Of a stretch of DNA of 64,000 nucleotides, positions 1-8,272 are shown one piece after another; within the stretch, counting starts at the first letter, position 1; each line of letters opens with the position of its first letter. This DNA is from Gracilimonas sp. (GTDB taxonomy: Bacteria > Bacteroidota > Rhodothermia > Balneolales > Balneolaceae), in NCBI RefSeq assembly GCF_014762685.1, contig NZ_JABURM010000005.1:806001-870000 (forward strand). The letters run 5' to 3'. The notes beneath the pieces are model-generated. The model did not search any database. It was not told where the DNA came from and worked only from the letters and a program-made list of their open reading frames with translations. The position numbers were made by a program, and so were the translations under genes.

Positions 1-1
1 C

Positions 2-826
2 TGGAAACGAATTGAGGAGCTTATGAATGAACCTATTGAAATAAAGGATGCTGACGATAAGATAGATCAAGAAGTGCAGGGGCATTTAGAATTCAAAAAT
101 GTAGGATTTAAATACCCTGGCAGTGACGAAATGGTGCTCAGGAATTTGTCTTTTGAGGTTAAACCCGGTGAAAATATTGCTATTGTTGGCAGAACCGGAG
201 CCGGAAAATCAAGTCTGGTGCAATTAATTCCTCGCTTATTTGATCCTGTAGAAGGAAAAATTTTACTGGATGGTAAGAATTTAGAAAATTGGTCATTAGC
301 GAAATTAAGGGAAGCAATTGGTTTCGTTCCACAGGAAACCTTTTTATTTTCTGATACCATAGGCGAAAATATTGCGTTTGGAGTAGATGAAGCTTCAGAT
401 CAGCTTATAGAATCGGCTGCCGATAAGGCACAGGTAAAAGAGAATATTTTGGATTTTGAGAAAAAATTTAAGACTATGTTGGGAGAACGGGGGATCACGT
501 TGTCGGGTGGCCAGAAGCAAAGGACAGCCATAGCAAGAGCATTGATTAAAGACCCCAAGATTTTAATTTTTGATGACTCATTAAGTGCAGTAGATACAAA
601 AACAGAAGAAGCGATATTAAAGCACCTTCGACAAGAGTTAAGCGGAAGAACGACCATTATGATCAGTCATCGAATTTCTACCATTAAAGATGCAGATAGA
701 ATTTACTACATAGAAGAAGGACAAATTATAGAAACAGGGACACATGAAGACCTGTTGGCTAAAGATGGTAAATACACGACCATGTATAACAAACAAATGT
801 TAGAACAAGAATTGGCAGAAATATAA
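2..826 (+). CDS. ABC exporter half-transporter, C-terminal part (5' end outside window)
   Basis: This is the nucleotide-binding part of an ABC exporter; the reading frame is open to the left edge, so the membrane domain lies upstream. Walker A is GRTGAGKSS, the signature is the canonical LSGGQKQR, and the switch histidine is present in MISHR. The Walker B stretch reads ILIFDDSLSAVD, with Asp where the catalytic Glu normally sits. That Asp is typical of the degenerate subunit in heterodimeric exporters such as TM287/288, BmrC and LmrC. The partner is probably the half-transporter at 2168-3943, which has the normal Glu but an altered signature. The substrate cannot be told; drug or lipid export is the family norm. 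It ends 66 nt before the RNase Z-like start. Confidence 0.9.
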   Translation, partial: WKRIEELMNEPIEIKDADDKIDQEVQGHLEFKNVGFKYPGSDEMVLRNLSFEVKPGENIAIVGRTGAGKSSLVQLIPRLFDPVEGKILLDGKNLENWSLAKLREAIGFVPQETFLFSDTIGENIAFGVDEASDQLIESAADKAQVKENILDFEKKFKTMLGERGITLSGGQKQRTAIARALIKDPKILIFDDSLSAVDTKTEEAILKHLRQELSGRTTIMISHRISTIKDADRIYYIEEGQIIETGTHEDLLAKDGKYTTMYNKQMLEQELAEI

Positions 827-892
827 AACTAACGGGGCCTCTTGTATGAAAGCAACGTCCCAACTAAAACATATATAACGGGAGATAGAACA

Positions 893-2155
893 ATGATTGT
901 AGTACCTTTAGGTGTAGCATCGGCAACCCCAACGGCCGTTCGGCATTTACCCTCGGTTGCATTATGGAGAGAAGGAAGTGTATTCCTTTTTGACTGTGGA
1001 GAAAATGCCCAAATGCGCATGTTGCAAGCCGGTATCAAGAGATCAAAAATTGAAGCGATTTTTATAACGCATTTTGATATTGATCACTATTCCGGATTAC
1101 TTGGCTTACTGGCCACTCTTCAGCTTCAAAGAAGAGACAAACCTTTAACTATTACAGGCCCTAAGGGCATAAAAGATTTTGTGGAGTGGAATCTGAAATT
1201 CGCTGACATTCAGCCGAGTTATGAAATCAAATTTCATGAAATAAAGGAAGATATAGAATCTGATGTGGTACATGATACGGAGGAGTACTATGTAGAAGCT
1301 CGTCCACTTAAACATACCAGATTTTGTGTAGGATACAGATTCCAGGAAAAAGATAAGCCCGGAAAAGTAGATGCTAATAAAGCCGAAAAAATGGGCATCT
1401 CCAAAGACGCGCAATTTAAAGAACTGAAAGCAGGAAATGATGTTACTCTTGACGATGGAACTGTTGTAAAGTCGAGTGACATTGTTGGGCATCCGCGCCC
1501 CGGCGATAGTTTTGCCTATGTTACTGATACCGAATATACTCCGAATGCCGTTAAGTTGGCTATGAATACCAACATCCTGTACCATGAAGCTACCTTTGGT
1601 AAAGATTTGGAGGATAAAGCCGGTGAGACCGGGCATTCTTCGACAGCAGATGCGGCTCGTGTAGCTACCGAGGCGCAAACTAAGTTATTGGTAATTGGTC
1701 ATTTTTCTGCCCGTTATACCAATGCTCACGACTTACTTAAAGAAGCTCGTGAAGGATTTTATCCGGCTTGGCTGGCAAATGAACTTCGTCCGATATTTAC
1801 GGATCCGATGCATGAACGTGGAATTATCACGCCAAAAGTTGAGATTAACGAACTTGACAAAAAATCCGGCGGTAAGAATTACAAAGGCCGTAAAAACCAC
1901 AAAAAGAGCAGCAAGAAAAACTTTAGAAGTCGAAAAGGTTCGGGCTCTGGTCGTGGGAGAAGTAGCAGTAACAACCGAAGCAGCAGCAATTCAAATCGCT
2001 CAAGCGGCGGGAGTAAAAGCGATAGCTACAAGCGTAAAACCTATGGAAGCAGCACATACAGTGCGAATATTAAAGACAAAAAAGAAGATTCTGACTCAGA
2101 CTCACATCGTAAGATAACCCCAAGATCTTCCTATGATGATTTTGACAGATTCTAA
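893..2155 (+). CDS. rnz: RNase Z-like metallo-beta-lactamase-fold nuclease with basic tail
   Basis: Probably the tRNA 3'-end endonuclease RNase Z, a cytoplasmic zinc enzyme. Family motifs are in order: the metal motif HFDIDH (residues 60-65), LKHTRFCVGYRF, the Asp in VTDTEYT, HEATF, GHSS and GHFSARY. The oddity is the first motif: RNase Z normally has HxHxDH, and here the second His is Asp. From about residue 322 the protein becomes a 100-residue Lys/Ser/Arg/Gly-rich tail, probably disordered and nucleic-acid binding; the family usually ends near 300-310. I chose ATG 893, with GGAGA 8 nt upstream, over an in-frame TTG at 842, because the conserved beta-strand begins right at this Met. It sits between the two ABC half-transporter genes. 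The fold is secure; processing activity is inferred. Confidence 0.83.
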   Translation: MIVVPLGVASATPTAVRHLPSVALWREGSVFLFDCGENAQMRMLQAGIKRSKIEAIFITHFDIDHYSGLLGLLATLQLQRRDKPLTITGPKGIKDFVEWNLKFADIQPSYEIKFHEIKEDIESDVVHDTEEYYVEARPLKHTRFCVGYRFQEKDKPGKVDANKAEKMGISKDAQFKELKAGNDVTLDDGTVVKSSDIVGHPRPGDSFAYVTDTEYTPNAVKLAMNTNILYHEATFGKDLEDKAGETGHSSTADAARVATEAQTKLLVIGHFSARYTNAHDLLKEAREGFYPAWLANELRPIFTDPMHERGIITPKVEINELDKKSGGKNYKGRKNHKKSSKKNFRSRKGSGSGRGRSSSNNRSSSNSNRSSGGSKSDSYKRKTYGSSTYSANIKDKKEDSDSDSHRKITPRSSYDDFDRF

Positions 2156-2167
2156 GTGAAAAATTAA

Positions 2168-3943
2168 GTGAGTAACAAACAAGATTCGAAAGCCGTCGAT
2201 ACCACTTTGATTCGGCGGCTTTATTTTTTTCTAAAACCCTATCGCTGGTATGTGTTACTGGCTATTGGCCTGACACTTTCGGCTTCATACCTGGGGACAA
2301 TTCGCCCTAAGCTGACTCAGATTGCAGTGGATGAGTACATTGCTACTGACGATTTTGAAGGCTTGTGGTGGATTATAACCTTGTTAGCCAGTGCTTTGTT
2401 GGGGGAATTCATACTGCTGGTTTTTAATACCTATATAACACGTTGGTTTGGACAAAACGCACTTTACTCACTGCGCAATACGGTTTTTAAGAAGATTCAA
2501 ACGTTAAACGTTCAGTTCTTTGATAAGAATCCTATAGGCCGTCTTATTACAAGAACTACCAGTGATATTGAAGCACTAAGTGAGTTGCTTTCTGATGGCG
2601 TGGTTACCATCATCGGAGATATGTTCCGAATCATCTTCATTCTTTATTTCATGTTTAGCATGAGTTGGGAATTGAGTTTAGTAACAATAGCGGTGCTCCC
2701 GATTCTTTTTTATGCTACTTTTTGGTTTAAAGCCAAGGTAAGGGTTACTTTTTTAGAAGTGCGCGATAAAATTTCGCAATTGAATTCCTTCGTTCAGGAA
2801 CACATCAATGGGATGGATGTCGTTCAGCTCTTCAATCGGGAAGAAAAACAGCGGGAAAAATTTGAAAAGATTAATGCCGGTCACCGTGACGCTTACATTG
2901 AAACCATTTTTTATTTCGCTATTTTTTGGCCCATCGTCGAAGTTACTGCAAGCTTAGCGATGGCTCTTATTGTTTGGTATGGAGGAGCAAGAGCGTTGAT
3001 GGATGGAGTAACCTTTGGGGTGTTGCTGGCGTTCATACAATATGCCCGTCAGTTCTTTCGGCCCATACAAGGACTTTCAGAGAAGTTTAATACTTTACAA
3101 TCGGCCCTGGCATCTTCAGAAAGAATCTTTGGTGTTTTAGATACTAAAACCAAAGTTATTGAAACTGACTCTCCAAAAAGAATCAACAACCCACAGGGTA
3201 AGATTGAATTCGAAAATGTATGGTTTAAGTATAACGAAGAAGAGGAATATGTACTCAGGGATGTTTCATTTACAGCTGATCCGGGAGATGACATTGCCAT
3301 AGTGGGGGCTACAGGAGCCGGAAAAACCACCATCATAAATATTCTGATGCGATTTTATGATATTGAAAAAGGCAGTATCAAAATAGATGGGGTTGATATT
3401 CGTGATCTGTCACTTTATGATCTGCGTTCTCACTTCGGATTAGTGCTTCAGGATAATGCGCTCTTTTCAGGATCTATTTTGGAGAATATTACTTTAGGAC
3501 ATCCTGAGATAACCAGAGAACAAGTGATTGAAGCAGCCCATAAAGTAGAGGCTCACCGTTTCATCGAAAAGCTTCCGAATACCTATGACTATGTCCTGCA
3601 GGAAAGAGGAGCTTCTCTTTCAATGGGGCAGCGACAACTCATTTGTTTTGTTCGGGCCTTAGTGTACAATCCTGAAATTTTGATTTTAGATGAGGCAACA
3701 TCCAGTGTTGATTCAGAAACAGAAGCCTTGGTTACAGAATCCAGCCGGCTTATGATGGAGGGAAGAACTTCAATTGTAGTGGCTCACCGACTTTCAACAA
3801 TTCAGCACGCAGATCGGATTTTGGTAATGCATAAAGGAGTAATTCGGGAGTCCGGAAGTCATCAGGAGCTGATTCTACAAGAAAATGGAATCTATAAAAA
3901 ACTGTATGAACTTCAGTATAAAGATCAATTGATGGCTGAATAA
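2168..3943 (+). CDS. ABC exporter half-transporter (membrane domain plus ATPase)
   Basis: A 591-residue MsbA/BmrD-type half-transporter. Residues 1-320 form the six-helix membrane domain; the rest is the ATPase. Walker A is GATGAGKTT, Walker B ILILDEATSSVD with the catalytic Glu, and the H-loop VVAHR. The signature is LSMGQRQL rather than LSGGQ, a change seen in the subunit that completes the degenerate site of heterodimers. Together with the Asp-for-Glu partner at the window's left edge, this gives one competent and one degenerate ATP site. The start is GTG, 12 nt after the rnz stop, so the three genes are likely co-transcribed. Transcription ends at a strong hairpin shared with the convergent lipoprotein gene. 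Substrate unknown. Confidence 0.92.
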   Translation: MSNKQDSKAVDTTLIRRLYFFLKPYRWYVLLAIGLTLSASYLGTIRPKLTQIAVDEYIATDDFEGLWWIITLLASALLGEFILLVFNTYITRWFGQNALYSLRNTVFKKIQTLNVQFFDKNPIGRLITRTTSDIEALSELLSDGVVTIIGDMFRIIFILYFMFSMSWELSLVTIAVLPILFYATFWFKAKVRVTFLEVRDKISQLNSFVQEHINGMDVVQLFNREEKQREKFEKINAGHRDAYIETIFYFAIFWPIVEVTASLAMALIVWYGGARALMDGVTFGVLLAFIQYARQFFRPIQGLSEKFNTLQSALASSERIFGVLDTKTKVIETDSPKRINNPQGKIEFENVWFKYNEEEEYVLRDVSFTADPGDDIAIVGATGAGKTTIINILMRFYDIEKGSIKIDGVDIRDLSLYDLRSHFGLVLQDNALFSGSILENITLGHPEITREQVIEAAHKVEAHRFIEKLPNTYDYVLQERGASLSMGQRQLICFVRALVYNPEILILDEATSSVDSETEALVTESSRLMMEGRTSIVVAHRLSTIQHADRILVMHKGVIRESGSHQELILQENGIYKKLYELQYKDQLMAE

Positions 3944-3975
3944 AAAAAGGCCTGCAGTTCATTACAGGCCTTTTA
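3944..3975. terminator. Bidirectional intrinsic terminator between convergent genes
   Basis: A hairpin with arms AAAAAGGCCTG and CAGGCCTTTTA and a 10-nt loop starts immediately after the ABC stop codon. Flanking A and T runs make it work as a terminator on both strands, for the ABC gene and for the convergent lipoprotein gene. A decayed copy is found at 5014-5050. Confidence 0.85.
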
Positions 3976-4004
3976 AAGGTACAATTTATAAGGTAGAAGG
4001 GACC

Positions 4005-4811
4005 TTAATTCTGATCTAATACAATGCTTCCAATATCATTGGTTTCATCTACCGTTACTTCTACTCCGGTAGTATCTTTAGACTGGAAATTCTCGTTGGT
4101 TGGGGCAAAAGATACCGTATAAGTACCGGCTTCCAGTCCGATTAACCGGAAATTACCACTGGTTGTATCAGCATAGGTGGATGAAAGAGTATCACCGCTG
4201 GCTATTGCATATACAACAGGTTCTGCTTCAACGGGAGATACGGTACCTTCAATATTTCCGGTGATGGCTTGGTTGGTTGCCTTAATCACTGGCTTCAGCA
4301 GATAATTCTGGCCGGAAGTTTCAGTTCCGGTTACCACTACCGATCGACTGGCGTCAAAATCAAGCAACAGTACATAGGTTATGTCTGGTCGAATTTCTGC
4401 GTTTACGTTTAGCTTAACACCGGTTTCAGCTCCACTGGGAATGAACATATCATGGGATACACCGTCAACTACCACACTGTGTCCGTCCTGGCTTAATACA
4501 AGGCGTACTTGTTCGTAGGTACCGGTTTCAAGTTCTATTTCTCCTAAGGGTTGCAGTACACCGTTGGTAAGCTCTAACAGGTCAAACACTTGCTGAGGTT
4601 CACCTACAGTGACCCAGCCTTCTTCGTCAGCACCGTTGTTTACTTCTACGCGTTCAATAAAAACGTTTACTTCATCATAGCTGGCAGGCGCATCATGAAG
4701 TAATACCTGGAAGCTTCCGGTTTTGCTGTCTGACTGCGTGCCACATCCTATAATCATGAAGGAAGAGACTACAGCGGCGGTCAATAATTTTAAAAATTTA
4801 GAATAGTGCAT
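4005..4811 (-). CDS. DUF4382 lipoprotein, copy A
   Basis: A 268-residue secreted lipoprotein: the N-terminal hydrophobic stretch ends in SFMIIGCGT, a lipobox with Cys at residue 23. Residues 30-175 match the DUF4382 pattern (FQVLLHDAPASYDEVNVFIE). Residues 185-265 look like a small beta-sandwich of the carboxypeptidase-regulatory type (GTVSPVEAEPVVYAI, LEAGTYTVSF). No enzymatic motif is seen. It is 96 percent identical to copy B at 5099-5905 (11 substitutions, all but one within residues 100-170). An ECF-type promoter GTAACC-N13-GTCGTC lies about 45 nt upstream and matches the one before the sigma operon at 9.6 kb, so it is probably a target of that sigma factor. Function unknown; an envelope or surface role is inferred. 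Confidence 0.85.
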   Translation of the reverse strand: MHYSKFLKLLTAAVVSSFMIIGCGTQSDSKTGSFQVLLHDAPASYDEVNVFIERVEVNNGADEEGWVTVGEPQQVFDLLELTNGVLQPLGEIELETGTYEQVRLVLSQDGHSVVVDGVSHDMFIPSGAETGVKLNVNAEIRPDITYVLLLDFDASRSVVVTGTETSGQNYLLKPVIKATNQAITGNIEGTVSPVEAEPVVYAIASGDTLSSTYADTTSGNFRLIGLEAGTYTVSFAPTNENFQSKDTTGVEVTVDETNDIGSIVLDQN

Positions 4812-4854
4812 AATTGTATTTCTTTTAGTTTGTTGTTAGTGGGTTTATTAATGC

Positions 4855-4879
4855 GACGACTAACTTTCGATTTGGTTAC
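4855..4879 (-). promoter_or_regulatory. Predicted ECF sigma promoter of lipoprotein copy A
   Basis: On the minus strand GTAACC (4879-4874), 13 nt, then GTCGTC (4860-4855). From the first G to the second GTC is 22 nt, the usual geometry of ECF promoters (GGAAC-like -35 and GTC-containing -10). Identical elements with identical spacing precede copy B and the ECF sigma gene. Start-point mapping has not been done. Confidence 0.7.
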
Positions 4880-4889
4880 TGGAATAATT

Positions 4890-5014
4890 AATTTTTTTTA
4901 ATCTTGGATGAGACCACATCAAATATAGTTTTAGAAATGGAAGCTTTGGTTGCAGTATCCAGTAGGTTAATAATGCAAGGGGAATTCGGAAGTCATCAGG
5001 AATTAATTCTATAA
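4890..5014 (+). pseudogene. Decayed fragment of the ABC transporter gene 3' end
   Basis: The + strand translates as EMEALVAVSSRLIMQG then EFGSHQELIL and a stop. This matches the end of the ABC protein at 2168-3943 (TEALVTESSRLMMEG ... ESGSHQELIL), with the segment between the two blocks deleted. Upstream, GATGAG.CxACATC aligns without gaps to the Walker B/D-loop codons. The fragment is followed by a decayed copy of the AGGCCTG terminator (5014-5050). It lies in the same position relative to lipoprotein B as the intact ABC gene does to lipoprotein A, so the tandem duplication unit included both. It has no start and is too short to function. Confidence 0.78.
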
Positions 5015-5098
5015 AAAAAAGGCCTGGAAATAAATCCAAACCTTTTTAAGGGTACATGTTAGTTATGGAGATTTTTTCAAATCAAGATAGAGTTGACC

Positions 5099-5905
5099 TT
5101 AATTCTGATCTAATACAATGCTTCCAATATCATTGGTTTCATCTACCGTTACTTCTACTCCGGTAGTATCTTTAGACTGGAAATTCTCGTTGGTTGGGGC
5201 AAAAGATACCGTATAAGTACCGGCTTCCAGTCCGATTAACCGGAAATTACCACTGGTTGTATCAGCATAGGTGGATGAAAGAGTATCACCGCTGGCTATT
5301 GCATATACAACAGGTTCTGCTTCAACGGGAGATACGGTACCTTCAATATTTCCGGTGATGGCTTGGTTGGTTGCCTTAATCACTGGCTTCAGCAGATAGT
5401 TCTGGCCGGAATTTTCATTTCCGGTTACCACAACCGATCGATTGGCATCAAAGTCAAGCAACAGTACATAGGTTATGTCTGGTTGAATTTCTGCGTTTAC
5501 GTTTAGCTTAATACCTGTTTGGCTTCCGCTTGGAATGAACATATTATGAGATACACCGTCAACTACCACACTGTGTCCGTCCTGGTTCAATATAAGGCGA
5601 ACTTGTTCGTAGGTACCGGTTTCAAGTTCTATTTCTCCCAAAGGTTGCAGTACACCGTTGGTAAGCTCTAACAGGTCAAACACTTGCTGAGGTTCACCTA
5701 CAGTGACCCAGCCTTCTTCGTCAGCACCGTTGTTTACTTCTACGCGTTCAATAAAAACGTTTACTTCATCATAGCTGGCAGGCGCATCATGAAGTAATAC
5801 CTGGAAGCTTCCGGTTTTGCTGTCTGACTGCGTGCCACATCCTATAATCATGAAGGAAGAGACTACAGCGGCGGTCAATAATTTTAAAAATTTAGAATAG
5901 TACAT
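5099..5905 (-). CDS. DUF4382 lipoprotein, copy B
   Basis: A second 268-residue DUF4382 lipoprotein with the same lipobox (IIGCGT), DUF4382 region and C-terminal beta-sandwich as copy A. The two genes lie 1094 bp apart. By eye, the last ~300 nt and first ~250 nt are identical or almost so, while the middle (residues ~100-170) holds nearly all differences, for example SGSQTGIKL against SGAETGVKL. This mosaic suggests gene conversion or selection for variation in one surface region. It has its own ECF-type promoter 40 nt upstream, so it can be expressed independently of copy A. Function unknown. Confidence 0.85.
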   Translation of the reverse strand: MYYSKFLKLLTAAVVSSFMIIGCGTQSDSKTGSFQVLLHDAPASYDEVNVFIERVEVNNGADEEGWVTVGEPQQVFDLLELTNGVLQPLGEIELETGTYEQVRLILNQDGHSVVVDGVSHNMFIPSGSQTGIKLNVNAEIQPDITYVLLLDFDANRSVVVTGNENSGQNYLLKPVIKATNQAITGNIEGTVSPVEAEPVVYAIASGDTLSSTYADTTSGNFRLIGLEAGTYTVSFAPTNENFQSKDTTGVEVTVDETNDIGSIVLDQN

Positions 5906-5945
5906 AATTATATTTTAAGTCTGTTATTTGTTGATTTGTTAATGC

Positions 5946-5970
5946 GACGACTAACTTTCGGTTTGGTTAC
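5946..5970 (-). promoter_or_regulatory. Predicted ECF sigma promoter of lipoprotein copy B
   Basis: Minus strand GTAACC (5970-5965), 13 nt, GTCGTC (5951-5946). Same sequence and spacing as the elements upstream of copy A and of the ECF sigma gene. The flanks resemble copy A as far as about position 6008, marking the extent of the ancestral duplication. Confidence 0.7.
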
Positions 5971-6094
5971 TGAATAAGTAATGTTTTTTTAACCTTGATG
6001 ATATCACATTAATTAGGTAGCTATACCAATGTCAGGTTAGATCAAAAGAAATGATTTCTTAGTAAGGGAGAATAAAGTTGCAGGCAAATAAATA

Positions 6095-6994
6095 TCAGCT
6101 GCTTCCGCTATTGCCGTCAATAGGATTCCCGGGTCTGCCAGGAACTCCTGCAGGAGGGCTTCCAATTTTACCATCAAACAAGCCTTGAAGGATATTTGTA
6201 GCCGGTGCTCCTATTTCTAATTGCTGGAGTATTCCATTTACAATATTACCTGCTGGCAGTTGACCTCTGCTTTGAGCCATCTGCATAGCTGAAGGTAATT
6301 TTTGGAGGTCTGCGGATTTAAACCCGCCCTTAAGCGACCGGATAATAAGTTTTCCGGACAACTCAGGATTATCTGAACTTGTAGGCAGGTCGGGAAGGAT
6401 CGTTAAGGAGGTTACAATTTCATTTGCATCAACTTTTGAAAGAACTTCATCATTATTTAGTTCATTCATGAAATCTGTTACAGCTTGCTCAGAAAGTCCT
6501 TGATTTAAAGCTCTCCCGGTATTTTTCAGCATGTCTTTTCTAAATTGCTGGGCCGATTCTTGTGAGCCGCCGGTACGTTTAAGCATGTTCTGTACAGCTT
6601 GTCCTTGCATCCAGGGGTCTACAATTTGAACGGAATGTTGGGTTGCTTCTTGTAATCCTCGCAATACGTTTACTAAAACATGATTAGGAACTCTTTTCGC
6701 CAAGCCTTCAGATGTCTTTTCAAGGATCATATCAAATGGCAGATTTCCCTCTGCGAGTGTTACAGCAGGCTCTAATATTTCAGCCAGCTGATCTTCACTT
6801 ATTCCATTTACCTGAGCTCGTTCCTGAAGTCGGGTTATATACGATTCATCAATACCTAACTCAGTAGCTTTTTGAGTTAAAATGGATAAAGAAGTTTGCT
6901 GTGCAAAAATTGAAGCAGGAAGCATTAATAATAAACTCAACAGAGTAAACTTAATTAATGTCTTTACGGGTGATATATTCGTTGTGTTTTTCAT
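6095..6994 (-). CDS. Secreted alpha-helical protein of the CBM48/ECF operon
   Basis: I do not recognise this 299-residue protein. A signal peptide is clear (LLSLLLMLPASIFA, cleavage before QQTSL near residue 32). The mature protein is almost entirely predicted helix, rich in Gln, Leu and Asn, and ends in a Gly/Pro/Ser tail (GVPGRPGNPIDGNSGSS) like a flexible linker. It has no Cys and no catalytic motif. It is the last gene of the sigma/anti-sigma/outer-membrane-protein operon, starting 15 nt after the preceding stop, so a periplasmic or surface partner of the outer-membrane protein is plausible. That role is inference only. Confidence 0.7.
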   Translation of the reverse strand: MKNTTNISPVKTLIKFTLLSLLLMLPASIFAQQTSLSILTQKATELGIDESYITRLQERAQVNGISEDQLAEILEPAVTLAEGNLPFDMILEKTSEGLAKRVPNHVLVNVLRGLQEATQHSVQIVDPWMQGQAVQNMLKRTGGSQESAQQFRKDMLKNTGRALNQGLSEQAVTDFMNELNNDEVLSKVDANEIVTSLTILPDLPTSSDNPELSGKLIIRSLKGGFKSADLQKLPSAMQMAQSRGQLPAGNIVNGILQQLEIGAPATNILQGLFDGKIGSPPAGVPGRPGNPIDGNSGSS

Positions 6995-7009
6995 GAGATT
7001 ATTGATTAC

Positions 7010-8272
7010 TTATTCTACAATTTTTAAGGCATTTGTTCCGCCAAATCCATCTTTAACGGTAGATGTGCTGTTAGAAAATTTCAGCCATTTTTCATCAGAA
7101 CCGTTTATAACCAACACCCGGTATTCATAAACGCCTGGTTCCATCTTTAAGTTGGTTTTATAAGTGTTTTTTGATTCTTCACGAAGAGGAATACCGGGTT
7201 TTTCCCAGTTATTAAAATCTCCTACTAAGTATAAATTACCGTTCCCTCTATATTTTATGCTTACTGTATATTGATCAGCTTCTTTAGTCCAAATGGGATC
7301 AACTATTTGTTTTCGGGAGGCATTTAAATTTGGAGTCAGTGAGAAGCGTATTCCGCCTGAAACTTGAATATCTGCAATACCATCACTAATGGATGAAGAT
7401 TGATACAAAGAGCGCTCAGCAGATATAAATGCAGAAACACTGCTTGAAACAGGATAGCTGCCCTCCAATTTAACTCGCCAAATTTGATCATTTATAGATT
7501 GGGTTTCCGTAGTACTTCCGGGAGGTCCAAAAGGGCCACCCGGGCCACCACCTTGATCAATAGTGGTAGTAAATTCTGAATTATAATTTATAAACTGTAA
7601 TTCAGAAGTTATTCTGCTCCCATTAACAAATAAGTGTCCAAGTGAAAACGATGTTGAAATCCCATTTTGGATAGCAGGTAAATTTTCAAGATTCCCATAA
7701 ATTCCGGCCTTCAATTGCCATCGGAACCCGATCCATGACTCCATCTCCAAAGCATAAGAGTCTAAGCGATTATTGATATTAAGACTGTCTTGAAAACCTA
7801 CGTACTCTCTAAAATTAGATCCGGCTTTAAAATGTATGGATGTAAAAGATGATGGAAACCAGGTTATATATGGGTGTACCCAGTGAAGATTTCTGTCAAA
7901 ATCAGACTGAAAGCCACTGGTACCTATATTTAGGCCTGCTTGTAATTTTGAGCTGATTTTTCCTATATACCGGGCATACGCAAGATGTCCATGCCAGGTA
8001 GATTGGTCACTAAAAAAAGGTTCAAATACATAGCCTCCATTTAGTTCAAACTTATGTCGGTTTTTGTCCCAAAAAAGTTGTCCAAAAGTCGCGGAAAGAC
8101 CATATCCTGAACTATAGGTACGATCCCATTCTGAGAAAAAAGGGTTAAGATAGGTGTTTGAAGAATACCCAACCCTGAATTCAGAGGTAACTGTAGTCTG
8201 CAAGTCTTGAGACAGGGCAGACAAAGGCAGTAAATAAGCTAAACATAACATAGTTAAAATCTTTGATTTCAT
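7010..8272 (-). CDS. Outer-membrane beta-barrel-like protein with C-terminal CBM48-like domain
   Basis: 420 residues. A signal peptide (LAYLLPLSALSQ) is followed by about 290 residues of alternating hydrophobic strands rich in aromatic residues, typical of a small outer-membrane barrel (for example FELNGGYVFEPFF, ELQFINYNSEF). One long loop carries GGGPGGPFGPPGST. From about residue 330 a CBM48/AMPK glycogen-binding-type domain follows, with NLYLVGDFNNWEKPG and ending DGFGGTNALKIVE. A related domain lies in the anti-sigma factor encoded just upstream (GDFNNWDPD, DGFGNKNAV). The ATG overlaps the anti-sigma stop by 4 nt. The barrel call rests on strand pattern only, and no ligand is shown. Confidence 0.72.
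   Translation of the reverse strand: MKSKILTMLCLAYLLPLSALSQDLQTTVTSEFRVGYSSNTYLNPFFSEWDRTYSSGYGLSATFGQLFWDKNRHKFELNGGYVFEPFFSDQSTWHGHLAYARYIGKISSKLQAGLNIGTSGFQSDFDRNLHWVHPYITWFPSSFTSIHFKAGSNFREYVGFQDSLNINNRLDSYALEMESWIGFRWQLKAGIYGNLENLPAIQNGISTSFSLGHLFVNGSRITSELQFINYNSEFTTTIDQGGGPGGPFGPPGSTTETQSINDQIWRVKLEGSYPVSSSVSAFISAERSLYQSSSISDGIADIQVSGGIRFSLTPNLNASRKQIVDPIWTKEADQYTVSIKYRGNGNLYLVGDFNNWEKPGIPLREESKNTYKTNLKMEPGVYEYRVLVINGSDEKWLKFSNSTSTVKDGFGGTNALKIVE

Noticed and set aside
842-892. TTG start giving a 17-residue longer RNase Z-like protein
   Set aside because: The conserved first strand begins at ATG 893, which has a purine-rich site upstream; the extension has no family match.
4930-5014. 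A real short + strand gene between the lipoproteins
   Set aside because: It matches only the end of the ABC gene with an internal deletion and has no start; treated as a remnant.
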